From Cymbidium sinense (taxonomy: Eukaryota; Streptophyta; Magnoliopsida; Asparagales; Orchidaceae): 64,000 bases of DNA. The stretch lies in contig CM038221.1 in assembly GCA_021442155.1 (NCBI GenBank), forward strand, positions 47,501,648 to 47,565,647, written 5' to 3'. Made by a program: the position numbers and the translations under genes. This document shows, in pieces, positions 11,375 to 24,794 of the stretch (position 1 is its first letter; each line of letters opens with the position of its first letter). Under the pieces are notes generated by a model that searched no databases, had not been told where the DNA came from, and saw only the letters and a list, made by a program, of their open reading frames with translations.

Positions 11375-14161
11375 TGGTGTTTATTTTTGGTTTATGTATA
11401 ATTATATATATGTGTGTGTGCATATGGAGAGGACAACACGTAGATCTGAGGATGTAGTTATTGAGGTGATTGAGTACAACATCAAGGAATAGTTCACTAT
11501 CTCGAAAGATAGAAATCACTACCCTACGATGGACCTAATCACCTAATAAGGACTCCTAAGGCATGATGGGTCTTCGAATGTACCAGAGATTTTCCCCCTA
11601 CTTTATATGGATGAATAAAGTAAGGCTTATTTAAACTGAGTTCTAAAGTTCTCTATGATGGCAAGCCCCCATAGTTAATTACATCATAAGGAAGGTGAGT
11701 TATTTAGGAATACTCTCGATTATTGTAGGCAATTATTATCTCCAAAGAATTCAAAGATAGGACTTTCAATAAATTGGCTATGTTTGGAATATCAAATGGG
11801 ATAGATCGAAAGAAGAGACTTATTATTAAAGCCAAAAGGAGATGAGAAGGGGATACTCATGATACTAGGAAGCCTAGTGAGCATTCCAAGCTATCCTACA
11901 GTTGGATTTTATATGTTTGAAATTGAGGAGAATTATATATTTGAGTTGAAATTTTATTAGAAATCTAGAACTTATTATCACACAACACATGATTGTGAAA
12001 ATACCTACGAGATGAGAATTTATTCTTGTAGCCCCAAAGAGAATCATCAACCTCAAATCCTAAATCTAAGGAGCTTTAGCGAGGACCAAAGCATGACTTA
12101 TATCTAAGGTTAAAGTGGGTATAATGTTTACCTCCACAAGAGAAAGTAAATCACTCGACTGCTGTACTTATAACAGCCTAGAGTGTCAGCGGCTAACTCC
12201 TCCTACATTTTAAAATCATGTGGTCAAGTCATATATTTTGTAAGATGGCTAAGTTATTTTTATTTAGAAAGATAACTAAAGTCCTTAAACTCACTCTCTA
12301 AGAGATTAAAGCATGAGTGGTATGAAGAATGACTTAGTCTAATGCAAATCTTATCAAATTTTTATTTGATTTTGACTCTTTATTTTGACACAAGCAATAA
12401 TATTTTATATGCCTAAATGCATGGTGAAGTTGAATGGGCCAAATCAAAAGAGAAATAGGTGTTTTCCATCATAGGCTCTCAAAGGTCAAGCCTTTTTTTC
12501 TATCTAACAAAGATGGAAACCCTCTCTTAGCAAGAGTGAAATAAAATGACATGCATGACATTAAGCATAAAATATCCAAGGGGTTACTAAATATTTTATT
12601 ATCTTGCTTTAATTCTTAGGCTTTATGTGAGGTTATGAGTTATTTTAAAAGCTTAATTATGAGTTGTAGTTGGGGTAGAAAATTTATTTTTTCCTAAGAG
12701 CCTAATCGCATCCAAGCCACGCATTAAATCATCATACATGAAGAAACTAAAAAAATACATGAAATTTCTATTACACAATGTAAATAAATCATCAAACAAT
12801 TTATAAACTCAATGTGAAAGAATATGTGCATGCACCACAGATAACTCAAAAGAAAGAAATTTACACCCTTATACAACCCGGTATACGAAAGAATAATTAC
12901 AAGTTATAAAATGATAAGTGTTATGAGGGATCTTCAAGTCTCCATGCTTCCTCCATTTCTTTATTTGATTTGCTCCATTTGATTTGGTAAGCTTTTAGGC
13001 ATCACATGGCATCCCAGGATTAAACCTTCTAGCCAATATTCATCCTTAACCCCTATAACACTAACCAAATTCCTAATGCACAATTATATTAAGATAATAG
13101 AAAAGTAAATCTAACTATACTTGCAAAATAAGTGTTAGCTAAACACACCATACAACCCAAGCAGTTATATGAATAATTTAGACTTAGCACTCTGCACATG
13201 GGTAACCAAATCCACCTATCCTAATGTAGATTATGCTTAAGGGTTAAGCAACTTGCGAAAGAGGGTATTTATATTTATTTTAAACACCCCTTAAGCATAA
13301 TATTTTGTAGAAAATATGATTAGGCTAATCATAGCCTAACATCTAGTCTATAAAACATACACCCTAACATCTAGTCTATAATAGTACATGACAAAATAAG
13401 CATACATCAAACCATACACCCCCCTAACATAAAGCTAGAAGTAGTGACTTAATCTAATGTGTGTGTTAAGGATTGTGTGGTATGTCCTAGCTAGACTTTA
13501 TAGTTAAGATTTTCTAAGTATGAAGGATATTTAATTATAAAGGGTGGTTTCACTTTAAATGACTTAATTAATTTACAAATTTTACTTAATATTTTTTTCA
13601 TTTAACCTATACTTAACAACTAAGTGTTATGAAGAGAAAGAAAGAGAGGATCACTCTCTTTTATCCCTATCTTAAGTCACATCTAAATTAAATTAATTAA
13701 TCAATTCCCTTTAGTGTGGTTTATTATATATTTTAATTAGTCCTAAGTTAATGTTCACTTTAAATAAACTCATTCAATAAGAAAAGCATCTTAGGATTAA
13801 TTGGAATGAATTACTATCACATAACATATGTTTGTTCATTTCTCTCCATCTTATATATCATGCATATGATTAAATCCTAAACATAAATATACATGCAATT
13901 TGTATCTTAGCACACTTAAATGATGAATGTAAGTAAATGTATTTAGAATTAATATTTCATTTGGTTGAATGATATTGTCATATTAATTTAAAGCTCTATT
14001 TAAATTCTTATGCAAAAGCATAAAGAAAGAACCTTAAATCACATGACTAATCAACTCAACCAATCAAACAAAGCATGAATCATCTCTTTTTAATATAAAT
14101 TTGGGGTTTTCATTCATTAGCTAAGTACAATTTTACATGTATAAAAGTCTTAAGCAAGTGC
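11375..14161 (-). mobile_element. Giant LTR-like repeat, copy B, first part (reverse)
   Basis: Starts TGGTGTTTATTTTTGG, which resembles the reverse complement of the 3' end of the solo LTR at 532-8,373. It continues with gacaacacgtagatctgagg, the reverse of the conserved ...cagatctgtgtggtgtccc end. Reverse versions of the downstream blocks follow; the stem-loop near 12,860 has decayed. The copy is interrupted at 14,162 by a solo LTR and resumes at 21,619. With copy A it makes an inverted arrangement centred near 11.4-12 kb. Confidence 0.65.
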
Positions 14162-17100
14162 TGTGGTGAAATATTTTTGCCTTCATCTATCCTTTTGAAG
14201 AGCATAAGTGAAAACATAAATATATGCCTTTAGTTGGGACACCATGCAGATCCACAGATGTTCTTAATAGGGTGATCAGGTACGACATTGAGGAGATGTA
14301 TACTATCTCGAAAGGTAGAAGTCACCACCATACAATGGACCTAATCACTAGAATAAGAACTCCTAAGGACTATGGGTCTTCGTATGTACCAGAGACTCTT
14401 CTCCTACTTTACATGAAAAAGTAAAGCAATATTTATTTTAAATCATGTTTGTTAAGTTCCCTATAGGGGCAAGCTCCCATAGTTAATTAATCTTAAAAAA
14501 ATAGATTCCTTAAGAATACTCTCGATTAAGGTAAATGATCATTGTCTCCAAAGATTTCGAAGGTTAGACTATCAATAAATTAGTTTATTTTGGAAGATCA
14601 AATGAAATTGATCGGAGAGAGTTATTATCGAAGCCAGAGGAAGATAGATGCTCATGATGCTAGGAAACCTAGCGAGCATCTCAAACTATCTTATGGTTGG
14701 GCTTTACATTTTTGAAATTTGACAAGGATTTATTTGTTTAAGTTGGATTTTATTAGAAATTTAGGGCATATAATTCTATGATGCAAGGTTATGGAAATGC
14801 CTGAGAGGTGAGGATTTATGCTCATGGCCCTGAAGGGAAATAGCAACCTCATAACCTAAATCTAGGGAACTTTAGCGAGGGCCAAGGCACGACCTAAATC
14901 TAAGATAAAAATGGGCATATGGTTTACCGCCATAAGAGAGAATAAACCACCCAACTGTTGGACTTATAATCGTCTGGGGGTGGCCACCAACTAACTCCTT
15001 CTACAATTTTAAATACATGTAGACAAATCTTATGTTTTATGCAAGATAGCTAGGCTGTTATTTATTTAGAAAGATACTTTCATTTTGGACAATTCATTTG
15101 ACTCAGGATTATAGGATTTCTTTTATGCCTAATGCATGAGAAATTAGATTATGGGCCAAAATAAGAAAGATGGGAGGTGTGTTTCCACCATGGCTCTCAA
15201 AGGTCAAGCCAAGTTCTCTGGCACGGATGGAAGCCCTCTAAATCAAGAGTGAATCAATATGCTTTTTATGCATGATGTGAGAAAGAAAATGCAACATTCA
15301 TCTAAGGGGTTGTTAATTCTTTTATCTTGATTTATAGATTAAGCTTTATGTGAGATTATGAGTTATTTATTTTAAATTCTAGTTATTTAATTTGGTAGAA
15401 GATTTATTTTTCCCTAAGAGCCTAATGTTATCTAGGTCATACATTAAAGCAAGGAAGAAACTAGAAAAATATGTCATTTCTAATGCACAAGCTAAACAAA
15501 CATTAAATAATTTTATAAAGCTAGCGCAAAAGAATAAAAAGCTGATTGTGGCTGGGCTCCACTGCACAAACCTGAAAATAAATATGGGTAGCTGAGCTTT
15601 ACCCTTATACAACCCAGATTACAAATGAATAAATTATAATTAAGAAGGAATTCACTGTTATGGGGGTCTTCATTCTTCTTTTCTTCTTTCTTCTTTTGGT
15701 TCCTTCTTTTGGATGGTTGGAATGTGAATGTTCCAAAGGCTTCACATGGTACATAAGATATAATCTTATAATCAATGTTCATTCTAATCCCCCACAATAA
15801 TCATTCCAAAATTTTAATTACAAAATTACATGAAAAGGGAAAAGTAAATCTAACTAAAATGCAAAATAAAGATTGGCTAAATAAATCACACATTCCCAAG
15901 AATGTATATAAATAAATTGGGCTTAACACCCCACACATGGGTAATCATGTCCACCTAGCATATTTTGGATTATGCTTAGGGGTATAAGCAACATGCATAG
16001 CAAAACCAGTTATATTTTTATTACAACACCCCTTAAGCATAATCCCCTATAGAAGACAATGATTATACTAAATCATCCTACCATTTATTCTACGCACATA
16101 CACCATAATATCTAAACTAAAATATCACATCACAAAATAAAAATAAACATCAAACCATGCACCATCCTAACATAGGACTAGAAGCAGTGAGTTAGGCTAA
16201 TGTCTGTGTTTTAAAAAGTTTGGGTGGTGTGCTTAGCTAGGCTTTAAGGTTTAGATTTTCTAACTATGAAAATGTTCAACTAAGAGGATGTTTTCAATTT
16301 AAGTTGTTTAGTCGATTTAGGTTAATTTTATTTGATGATTTGAATGGGTTTGAATGAACCTACTTAATTACTAAGTGTTGTAAAGAGAGGAAAAGAGAAG
16401 AGAACTTCTCTTTCCTCCCTACTTTAAGTGATTTTTAAGGTAGATTCATTAATATTTTTTTGTTTAGTGTTATTTTCTTATGTGTTTTAATTAATCTTAA
16501 GTTTAGATTTTTTCTAAACAAACCTATTCAAAAGAAAGACATTTTAAGATTAAGTAAAGTGAATTACTATTACAAAATACACAACATTTTATTTCTTTCC
16601 TACATGTGTGTCATGCACATGAATAAATCCTAAGCATATATATACATACAATGCAAGTATTTAGCACACCTTATGCTAAGAGAGGTTGCCTAAAGAAATT
16701 TGGAATGTTTCATGTATGCATTATTTTGTTAAGTAGAAGAGAGTGATTCTTTTATCTATTTTTCATATACACATCTACAAGTATAAAAGATATAAGTGAG
16801 TATGACACCATTGTTAGCACCAGCGGTATAAGGTACAAGACTTACTTAGGGCTACTTAAAGCCTCGTAATCCTGAGGTTGTCCAGACTAATATACCACTT
16901 TTCTTAAATATAAGTGCATGTACAAAAAGAAATGCAAGGAAAGAGAATCATGAAAAAAGTTTATGTTTGTTTGATTTGGTTGTTTATTTTATATATGTGA
17001 TGTGGAATTCCTCCTTGAGTTAGGACATAGGAGTGTATAGGAATGGATTTCAAACAAGTGTTATGCCCTTTTAAAATGGACTATACACTTTGCAAATCTT

Positions 17101-20100
17101 ATGCAATCATATGCTAAGAAAGAGAGGGAAAATCACATATCATATTTTATACTATTCACATGCAAGCTCATAAGTACTTATAGATAGCATACTTTTCATT
17201 TGTAATGTTTGGTTTATAAGTTTTGAAAATAGTTTTGGATTTAGTAGTGATAATAGTCATTCATATCTTACTTTAGCCGAAACATGCAATTTGACATAAA
17301 GGAAATATTTCATTTTTTTATTTGAATTTTCAAACGACATGAATGCATAATTTTCATATGACATACATATTTAGCATGATAAGAAATAAATAAAGTGATG
17401 TAAGCATATAATTTTATTAACTCTAATTAATTCCTAAAGATAATATTATAGAATAAGATTATTTAAAGTGAATTAAAATTGATTTAATAAAAGTTTGATT
17501 TGAATTTTTAGGCAATGTGGGAAGGTTTGTTGGTCCTAATCCCATTCCCCATGTGTAAGTTAATTTTGGTTTAATGAGAAGGTAATTAAGTTAATTTTAT
17601 GATTTAGTTAGGTCTTAGTATGAATTAAATGAATTGATTAAACCTTACCTATATCACCTTAAGTTAATTGATTAAACAATTATGAGCTAATATAATATGC
17701 AATCACATGAAAAGTAAATTTGTAATATTCTTAATAAATGAAAGGGGCCTAATGCAATTAGCTCATAAATGATTAATTAATTAAGCTTAAGGAGCTCAAC
17801 AAATTTCTCTTATGATTTTCTCAGACATGTGAGCTAATCATAATTTCATTATCTCTTACTTTAGGTTATTGAACACCCAAAGAGCTACCCAAGATTAGAT
17901 TAGTTTTTGGATTAATTTTGGTCTTGAGAATTTTATCAAGTTAATTAAGTAGGTCATTAGTGGATTAGCCCTTAATTAAATTTAGATTAAGGAAGGAAAG
18001 GGGTTTAGGAAATGACTTCGGGAAAATACCTGAAACCCATTCCATAAACCTCCTCTTCACTTAAATGAAGTTTAACTAACATAATCAAGGAATTAAACCA
18101 CTGTCCACATTCTTAATTAAGCTTAATTACATTAAGAGAGTGATTAGGGGTTCATTAATTAATTTCTCTGATTAACTCATCAATAAATTTCATGAAACTT
18201 TGAGAAGGCAGAAGTCATCCCACTAAACATGCCTAAGAAGTTTAGAATTAATTAATGAAGTTGTTAGGGAGTAATTAGAGTTATTAAGTTTTTAAATAAA
18301 CCCTAATTAAGAAAAATGTACTTTCAAATTCAATTAGAAATAATTTTATTGGATTCTCCTCTGAATTATCTTTATGATGAACTTGAGTTTGTATTTTTTT
18401 ATTTTTCTATAATTAGTTATGAATTTAGGAAGTTTCAATTGATTTTAAGTGATTTTTATGAAGTTTGTTAATTTATTTTATTAAAATAAATTATTTGACA
18501 CTCAAAATTCAATATCTTCTAATCCAAAGGTTTTTTTGACTTGAAATTTTTATGGTATGTGTATTTTAACTTTAATTTTAATCTCTGAAAATGTTAACTT
18601 AATCTAACATGTATTTTTGGTTTAATTAATGAAATTTGATTTTTAATAAAGCTCAAATTAAGCTCAAAGTATTTAGTGAAATTTTGGGATTTTAAGTTTG
18701 TTGGACTTCTTTCGGAAAGACGAATCCAATGAGTGATTGTTTGAAATTTTTTGTTAAGTATTTTATTTTCTATGAATTTTTAAAGTTTCAGGTGATTTAA
18801 TTAATTTTTTAAATTAGAAAAATCTGATTTTTCTATTTAGCACAGTCACCACCGCGTGCGGCGGTGACATGGAAATGTGGTGCCTTGCGGTGTCGCGTGG
18901 CACTCGCGCTCCATGCAGCACTGTGCGATTAGCGTGCGGTGTCGCGTTAGCCGGATGAGTGGGAATTCAAGTCAGTGCGTTGATCGCGACTCGCGGTTTG
19001 ACTCGGATTCTCTGATCACTGATCGGACGGTCCCAATTTGATCACGTGATTTAGAGGCCAGATCGTGCAATCATTGCGATCTGAGCCGTTCGATTGTGCG
19101 AACTACAGGATCGGACGGCTACTGCTATCCGACAGCCGTGAATAGTAAAAATTGGGGTATTTTAAGAAAAAAATGAAAAATTATAAGTGAAAACTCATCC
19201 AAATGGACTCATTTTCATGTCGATTCACACCGTAAAACTTTTATTTTCTAATTAGGATGATATGAAGTAAAAATACAGGATTATCTAAGGTAAATTCCTA
19301 AAAATTGTGCGAGAAATCATCACAAATGGAGGATCCTAAGGCCGTCTATGTTTTTTTTAAAGTTATCTCATCGGGGATGATTTCTGGCGACGATGATGAC
19401 CCGGGCATGCTGTTGAGTGAGGAAAGAGGCATTAGAATGAGCTTGGATCTTCGCCTTCACATTGTAATGAAGTTCCACTAATAATTATCATTTTATCACC
19501 GAAATTCACTTAGTTTTGGAGTATTTATCTCCAAAATGAAGTGGGGATGATTGCCAATGGGTTTTGGAGCTCTAGGAGAGGGAGAATGAGAGGATTGGGT
19601 GAATGCTTCAGCCTATAATGCCTTGGAATGAAAAGTGAACGAAAATCTCTCTTTACTTTAAATTTTTGGCTCCAAACTCATGTCATTTGGCTTGGGGTGG
19701 TTTGGAATGGAAGAGAATCATCCAAGGTTGCTCACTTTGGTTGGCTAAGGCATGGAAAGTGACTGTCATGAAGCACAAATGGGTGTCCTAGCCAAGGGGA
19801 GGTGAGAGTCCTTCATGCCAAGTATTTCAATGGGAGAGGTAAGGTGATTTCACCTCCCCATGAGTCATGGCTGCCCCAAACACTCCTTGAGTCAAAAAAT
19901 TAATGCCTGTAGTGCCTATGTGGACCAATGGATGAGTGCCAAGTGGCCAAAGAAGAGAAATGATCACTTGGGCAAGTATATTTTCTTATGGGATACCCTT
20001 GACCCAAGGGCAAAGTGGTCATTTATCATTTAATTTGATTTGAGCAGATTTGAAATGAATCAAAAGTAAGTTGGACCAAATTTCATGCCATTTGAAGTTC

Positions 20101-21618
20101 ATTTAGTTTAATTTGGGTCAATTTGACCCATTGGTTAAGTTGACCAATTGGTCAAATTGGGTCAAACCAAGAGTTGGGTCAAGTTCAAATGACCATTTGG
20201 GTTGTATTAGTTTAATTAGTTTCAATCAATTTAGTTTAATTTAGATTTAATTTAGATTTTGGGCAATGTGATACTTTAGGTCAATTTGGGCTAAGTTGAC
20301 TAATTTGACCCAATTGACTAAATTGGCTTATCATGGCTTTATTTGGGTTTGGTTGATCATTTGAAATATATTGTTAGCTTTGATTTCAATCAATTTTGGT
20401 TTGATTTGATTTTGGATTGATTTGACCTTTTAGGTCAAGTTGGGTTCATGGTTAATTGTGCTAGGTTGGGTTTAGTTGACCAATTGGCCAAATTGGATTT
20501 AGTTGAGGCTTTGGTCAAGTTCAATAATCAATTTGGAGTAAACTTGAGCCATTGGTTGCAATCAATTTGGTTTAGGTTGCAATTTGGCTATTTTGAGTTC
20601 ATGTGGGTTAAATGGTTGACATAGTCAACGGGCTAGGTTGACTTAGTTTGACCCAATTCATGATAATAAATTAACCTATAATGATCAACAAACATTACAT
20701 GAATTTTGGATTATCTTAATTCACTTTGATTTAAATTGAATTAAATCTTGATTCATGTGGGCAAAATTGGCCACTTTGGGTCAAGTGAGCCAATTGGGTT
20801 CAGTTGGCTTGATCAAGGCTTGATTCAAGTTTGGTTGAACTCACATATGGACTTGTGATTAAAATATAAATCTATTTGCAAGTGATTTAGAATCAAATGG
20901 GTTTTTGATTCATTTGACAATTTCAAATCAAAAGGGGGAATATGGGTTTTGACTTTGATTTTGATTTGATTAAAATTTGTGTTTATATTTGGATTGATTG
21001 AAGGATTGATTGAATCATGAAGAAAAAATCAAGGTTTGATTTGAGTTTGATTTGGCTAAGTTTAAGAATCTGACTTGAAAGGCTTAGGTTGAATTTTGGT
21101 TGAATTTGAGTTTGACTTTTGAATTTGGTTTTGGATATTTGAATTTATATTTGTAATATAAATGAGAATATAAATGGGTCATGAGAAAATTTCTTGAATT
21201 TGAATTGATTTGGATTTGATTTGAGCTAAGCCCATAAGATAGAATCAAAGGGCTTAGGAAATATTATTGGAATTTGAATTTGGTATGGATTTCAATTATT
21301 TAGAATTGATTCATGATTTGAGAAAATCCATTGAAATTGGTTCAAAGTTTGATTCAGAGTTGAAGTTGATATGAGTTTGGAGTTTGTCTTGAAACAAGGA
21401 AGTGAGGATTTGGTTCAGGCTATAGGATAGACAAATTTTCCTAACACCCCTAAGGCAGAACCTATTCATATGGATAAACCTTCTAAGTCTTTGGGGTTAG
21501 GTTAATTGCTCGCCTAATCACTAGAAGTGTCTTAAGACTAGGGAACTCTTAAAGTCTAAGAAAAGTCCTATGTCTAAGATGGAGGGGTTGAGAGCTCATT
21601 CCAAAAATAATTTCAACA
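14162..21618 (-). mobile_element. Giant solo LTR (7.5 kb), minus orientation
   Basis: On the plus strand it begins TGTGGTGAAAT and ends ATTTCAACA, so in its own direction it runs TGTTGAAAT...ATTTCACCACA. Flanks are agtgc (14,157-14,161) and agtac (21,619-21,623), a 5-bp duplication with one mismatch. Removing it restores a sub-repeat phrase of copy B (taagcaagt joined to acgttgtcattg, compare cataagcgagtac... at 44,840). Contents in reverse: stem-loop (15,585-15,603), one sub-repeat (about 16,800-16,905), AT-rich DNA, a GC-rich block (18,840-19,140), leader, and a TTGACC-rich domain (20,040-20,860). The donor-like and acceptor-like splice signals seen in other copies are lost here. No coding sequence. 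Confidence 0.75.
18840..19140. other. GC-rich block of the LTR
   Basis: This is a markedly GC-richer island (runs such as ccgcgtgcggcggtgac and several tcggacgg words) in otherwise AT-rich DNA. Counterparts lie at 3,130-3,360, 28,280-28,560, 32,560-32,840 and 46,560-46,780. It sits downstream of the leader in each LTR copy. Function unknown. Confidence 0.6.
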
Positions 21619-22052
21619 AGTACGTTGTCATTGTTTTACACCAAGGGAACGAGATAGGAATCTCTTTAGGGCTATTTAAAGTTGTGCATCCCTAGGATGT
21701 CCAGACTAATATATCCGCTATTCTTAGATACATATGGATGTATAAACAACTATAAGAATAGAAAGCCATGCAACAAAAATGTATTTTGATTTGATTGATT
21801 TATTTTGTGTAAATGAATTAAAGTTCTTTCTAAATTAAGATGTTCAAATACATAAGAATGAAATCAAGTAGGTACATTGCCATTATTGTACACCAAGGGA
21901 ACGAGGTAGGAACCTCCTTAGGGCTACTTAAAGCTATGCATTATTGGGATGTCCAGACTAATATACCCGTTAACATTCTCACTTATATAAATCAACACAT
22001 GAATATAAAAAAGAAACTTTATTTCTTACACTAAATTTATATTCACTTGCAT

Positions 22053-22085
<33 letters not shown>

Positions 22086-22527
22086 AGGTTACACTACACA
22101 TGTATATTCATTCATTAATAAACTTTTGAAAATATTTTTGAGATTTAATAGTAATACTAGCCACACATATTTTTAATTAAGTTAACACATGCAAATTAAC
22201 ATAAAGGAAATCATTTTTATTTTATTAATTTGAAAGACATGAATGCATGAATACAAGTGGCATACAATATTTTTAGCATGATTGGAAAGAAATAAAGAAA
22301 CATAAGTATATGATTTCATTCAATTCTAACTAAGCCCTAAGGACAGTCATATTAAACAAATTCATTTAAGATAAACTAAAGTTTCTTAAAGCCATTTTTG
22401 ATCTTTATGTTTGATTTGATTTAGAAAATATGAAAGAGGTTTGCTAATCATAATCCAATCATTATGTGTGAGTTAATTTTATTTAATGAAGAGTAATTTG
22501 GTTGATTTTATGTTTTAATTAGGTTAG
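21619..22527 (-). mobile_element. Giant LTR-like repeat, copy B, second part (reverse)
   Basis: Resumes copy B after the solo LTR. It contains two reverse sub-repeats (about 21,620-21,720 and 21,870-21,980) and then AT-rich DNA with the phrase gtttgctaatcataatccaatc, the reverse of the gattatgactagcaaacc block (8,920). It is cut at 22,528 by a plus-orientation copy. Confidence 0.65.
22053..22081. repeat. (TA)n microsatellite
   Basis: About 14 TA dinucleotides inside copy B. Confidence 0.9.
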
Positions 22528-24042
22528 TGCTGACCTCATTTTTAGAATGAGCTCTCAACCTCTCCATCTTAGACATAGGGTTCCTCTTAGACACTAAGAG
22601 TTTTCTTAGTCTTAAGACATTTCTAGTGATTAGGTGAACACTTAACCTAACTCTAGAGACTTAGAAGAGTTAGCCATAATAGGTCATGCCTTAGGGGTGT
22701 TAGGCAAATTTGCATGCCCTATAGCTTGAACAAAATGCTCACTTCCTTCTTTCAAGTCAAACTCCAAATTAAAATCAACCTTGAACTTAAATCAACTTCA
22801 ATTCTAAAACAAACCTCAAATCAATTCTAATGAATTTTCTCAAATCATGAATCAACTCCAAATGATTGAAACCCATGATTGAATTCTAAATTCTAAAATC
22901 TTTCCTTAGTCACTTTGATCTCATCTTATAGACTTAGCTCAAATCAAATTCAAACCACTTCAAACTCAAGAAATTTTCTCATAACTCATTGATATTCTCA
23001 TTTATATTTACAAATATAAATGAAATATAAATTTAAATAACCAAAGCTAAATCCTAAACTCAACTTCAAGTTCAAAAATCTTTAATGAGTCTTTTTGATT
23101 CCATCTTATGGACTTAGCTCAAATCAAATACAAATCAATTCAAATTCAAGAAATTATCTCAAAATCCAATTTTATGCTCATTTATATTCACAAATATGAA
23201 TGAGATATAAATTCAAACCAATACTAAATTCAAAACTCAAATCCAAATTCAACTAAAATTCAACCTAAGCCTTTCAAGTCAAATTCTTGAACTTAGCCAA
23301 ATCAAACTCAAATCAAGCCAAACCCTTGATTTTCCTTTATGATTCAATCAATCCTTCAATCATGAATCCAAATATAAACATAAACTTCAATCATCAAACC
23401 AAAACTAAATCCAAAAATCAAACCCAAGCCAAACTCATGTTCACCCTATGAACTTGAAATATTCAAGTGAATCAAAACCTATTTGTCTCCAAATCATTTG
23501 CAAATAGATTTATGTTTCAATCATAAGTCCATATGTGAGTTCAACCAAACTTGAATCAAGCCTTGATCAAGCCAATTAACTCACTTAGGCTCACTTGACC
23601 CAAAGTGACCTAAAGTACCTTATGAGCCAAATTCTAATCCTACCCAAATTGGATTGAACTAAGCCCACCTAAGCCTCATATTGTGAGCAATAATCATCAT
23701 GAGATGATCAATCACTCAAATTGGGTCAAACCAAGTCAAACCTGACCAAGTCAACACTTAGCCAAAATGAAACCTAAACTATCCAAATCCATCATGGGCC
23801 AAATTGATTGAAACCATTGATCAAAACCAATTCATGATCAATGTTTAAACTTGATAAAGTCATCATTTGAGCCTAACCTAGCCCAATTGGCCACTTGACC
23901 CAAGTTGACCCAACTTGACCTAAAAAGTTAAAATATGTCAAATCTTGATCTAAGCCAAATTAATTGCAACAAATAGGTCAAATTCATTCTAAACTGCTTA
24001 TTGAATTTGACCAAAGCCTCAATTGGCCAACTAGACCCAACC

Positions 24043-24067
24043 TAGCCCAATTGACCATGAACCCAAC
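24043..24067. repeat. LINE target site duplication, left
   Basis: A 25-bp sequence starting tagcccaattg and ending gaacccaac. It is identical to 26,875-26,899 and directly abuts the (AAC)-rich 3' tail of the LINE. Confidence 0.93.
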
Positions 24068-24794
24068 AACAACAATAACAACAATAACAAGCCTTAATCC
24101 CACTAGGTGGGGTCGGCTACATAAATCCTTCGTCTCCATTATGTCCTATTATGTGTCAAATTCTCATTTAATTCAAGTATACTAAGATCATTTTTTATAC
24201 ATTTTAACCAAGTCTTTTAGGTCTCTACCTTTCTTAACATAAGGAAAATCTAATGCATCTACTCTCCTAATCGGGTCATGGACGGCCGCTTTATATGGCC
24301 AAACCATCGACTCTCCTAATCTTATTTACCATTGCAGCTACTCCAACTTTTTCCCGAATACATCATTTTTCATTCTATCACTAAGAGTAAAGCCACTCAT
24401 CCACGAGCATCCTCATCTCGTAACACTTAACTTAGTCTTATGCTTCTCTTTTATTGGCCAACATTCTGCACCATAAGTCATTGCAGGTCTTATCACCATC
24501 TTATAAAATTTTCCCTTAAGTTTAAGTGAAACTTTTCTATCACATAATAGGCCAGATGCATTCCTCCACTTCAACCATCCAACTTGAATTCTATTAATAA
24601 CATCTCCATCTATTTCACCATCATTTTGAACAATAGAGCCTAAATATCTGAATCACTCACTCTTATTAATGACTTGATCACCTAAAGTTACAACACTATC
24701 ACTAAAACTTTTACAACTAAAATTACACTCCATATATTCAGTTTTAGATCTACTTAAAAGAAAACCTTTAGACTCTAGAGTTGACCTCCATAAT

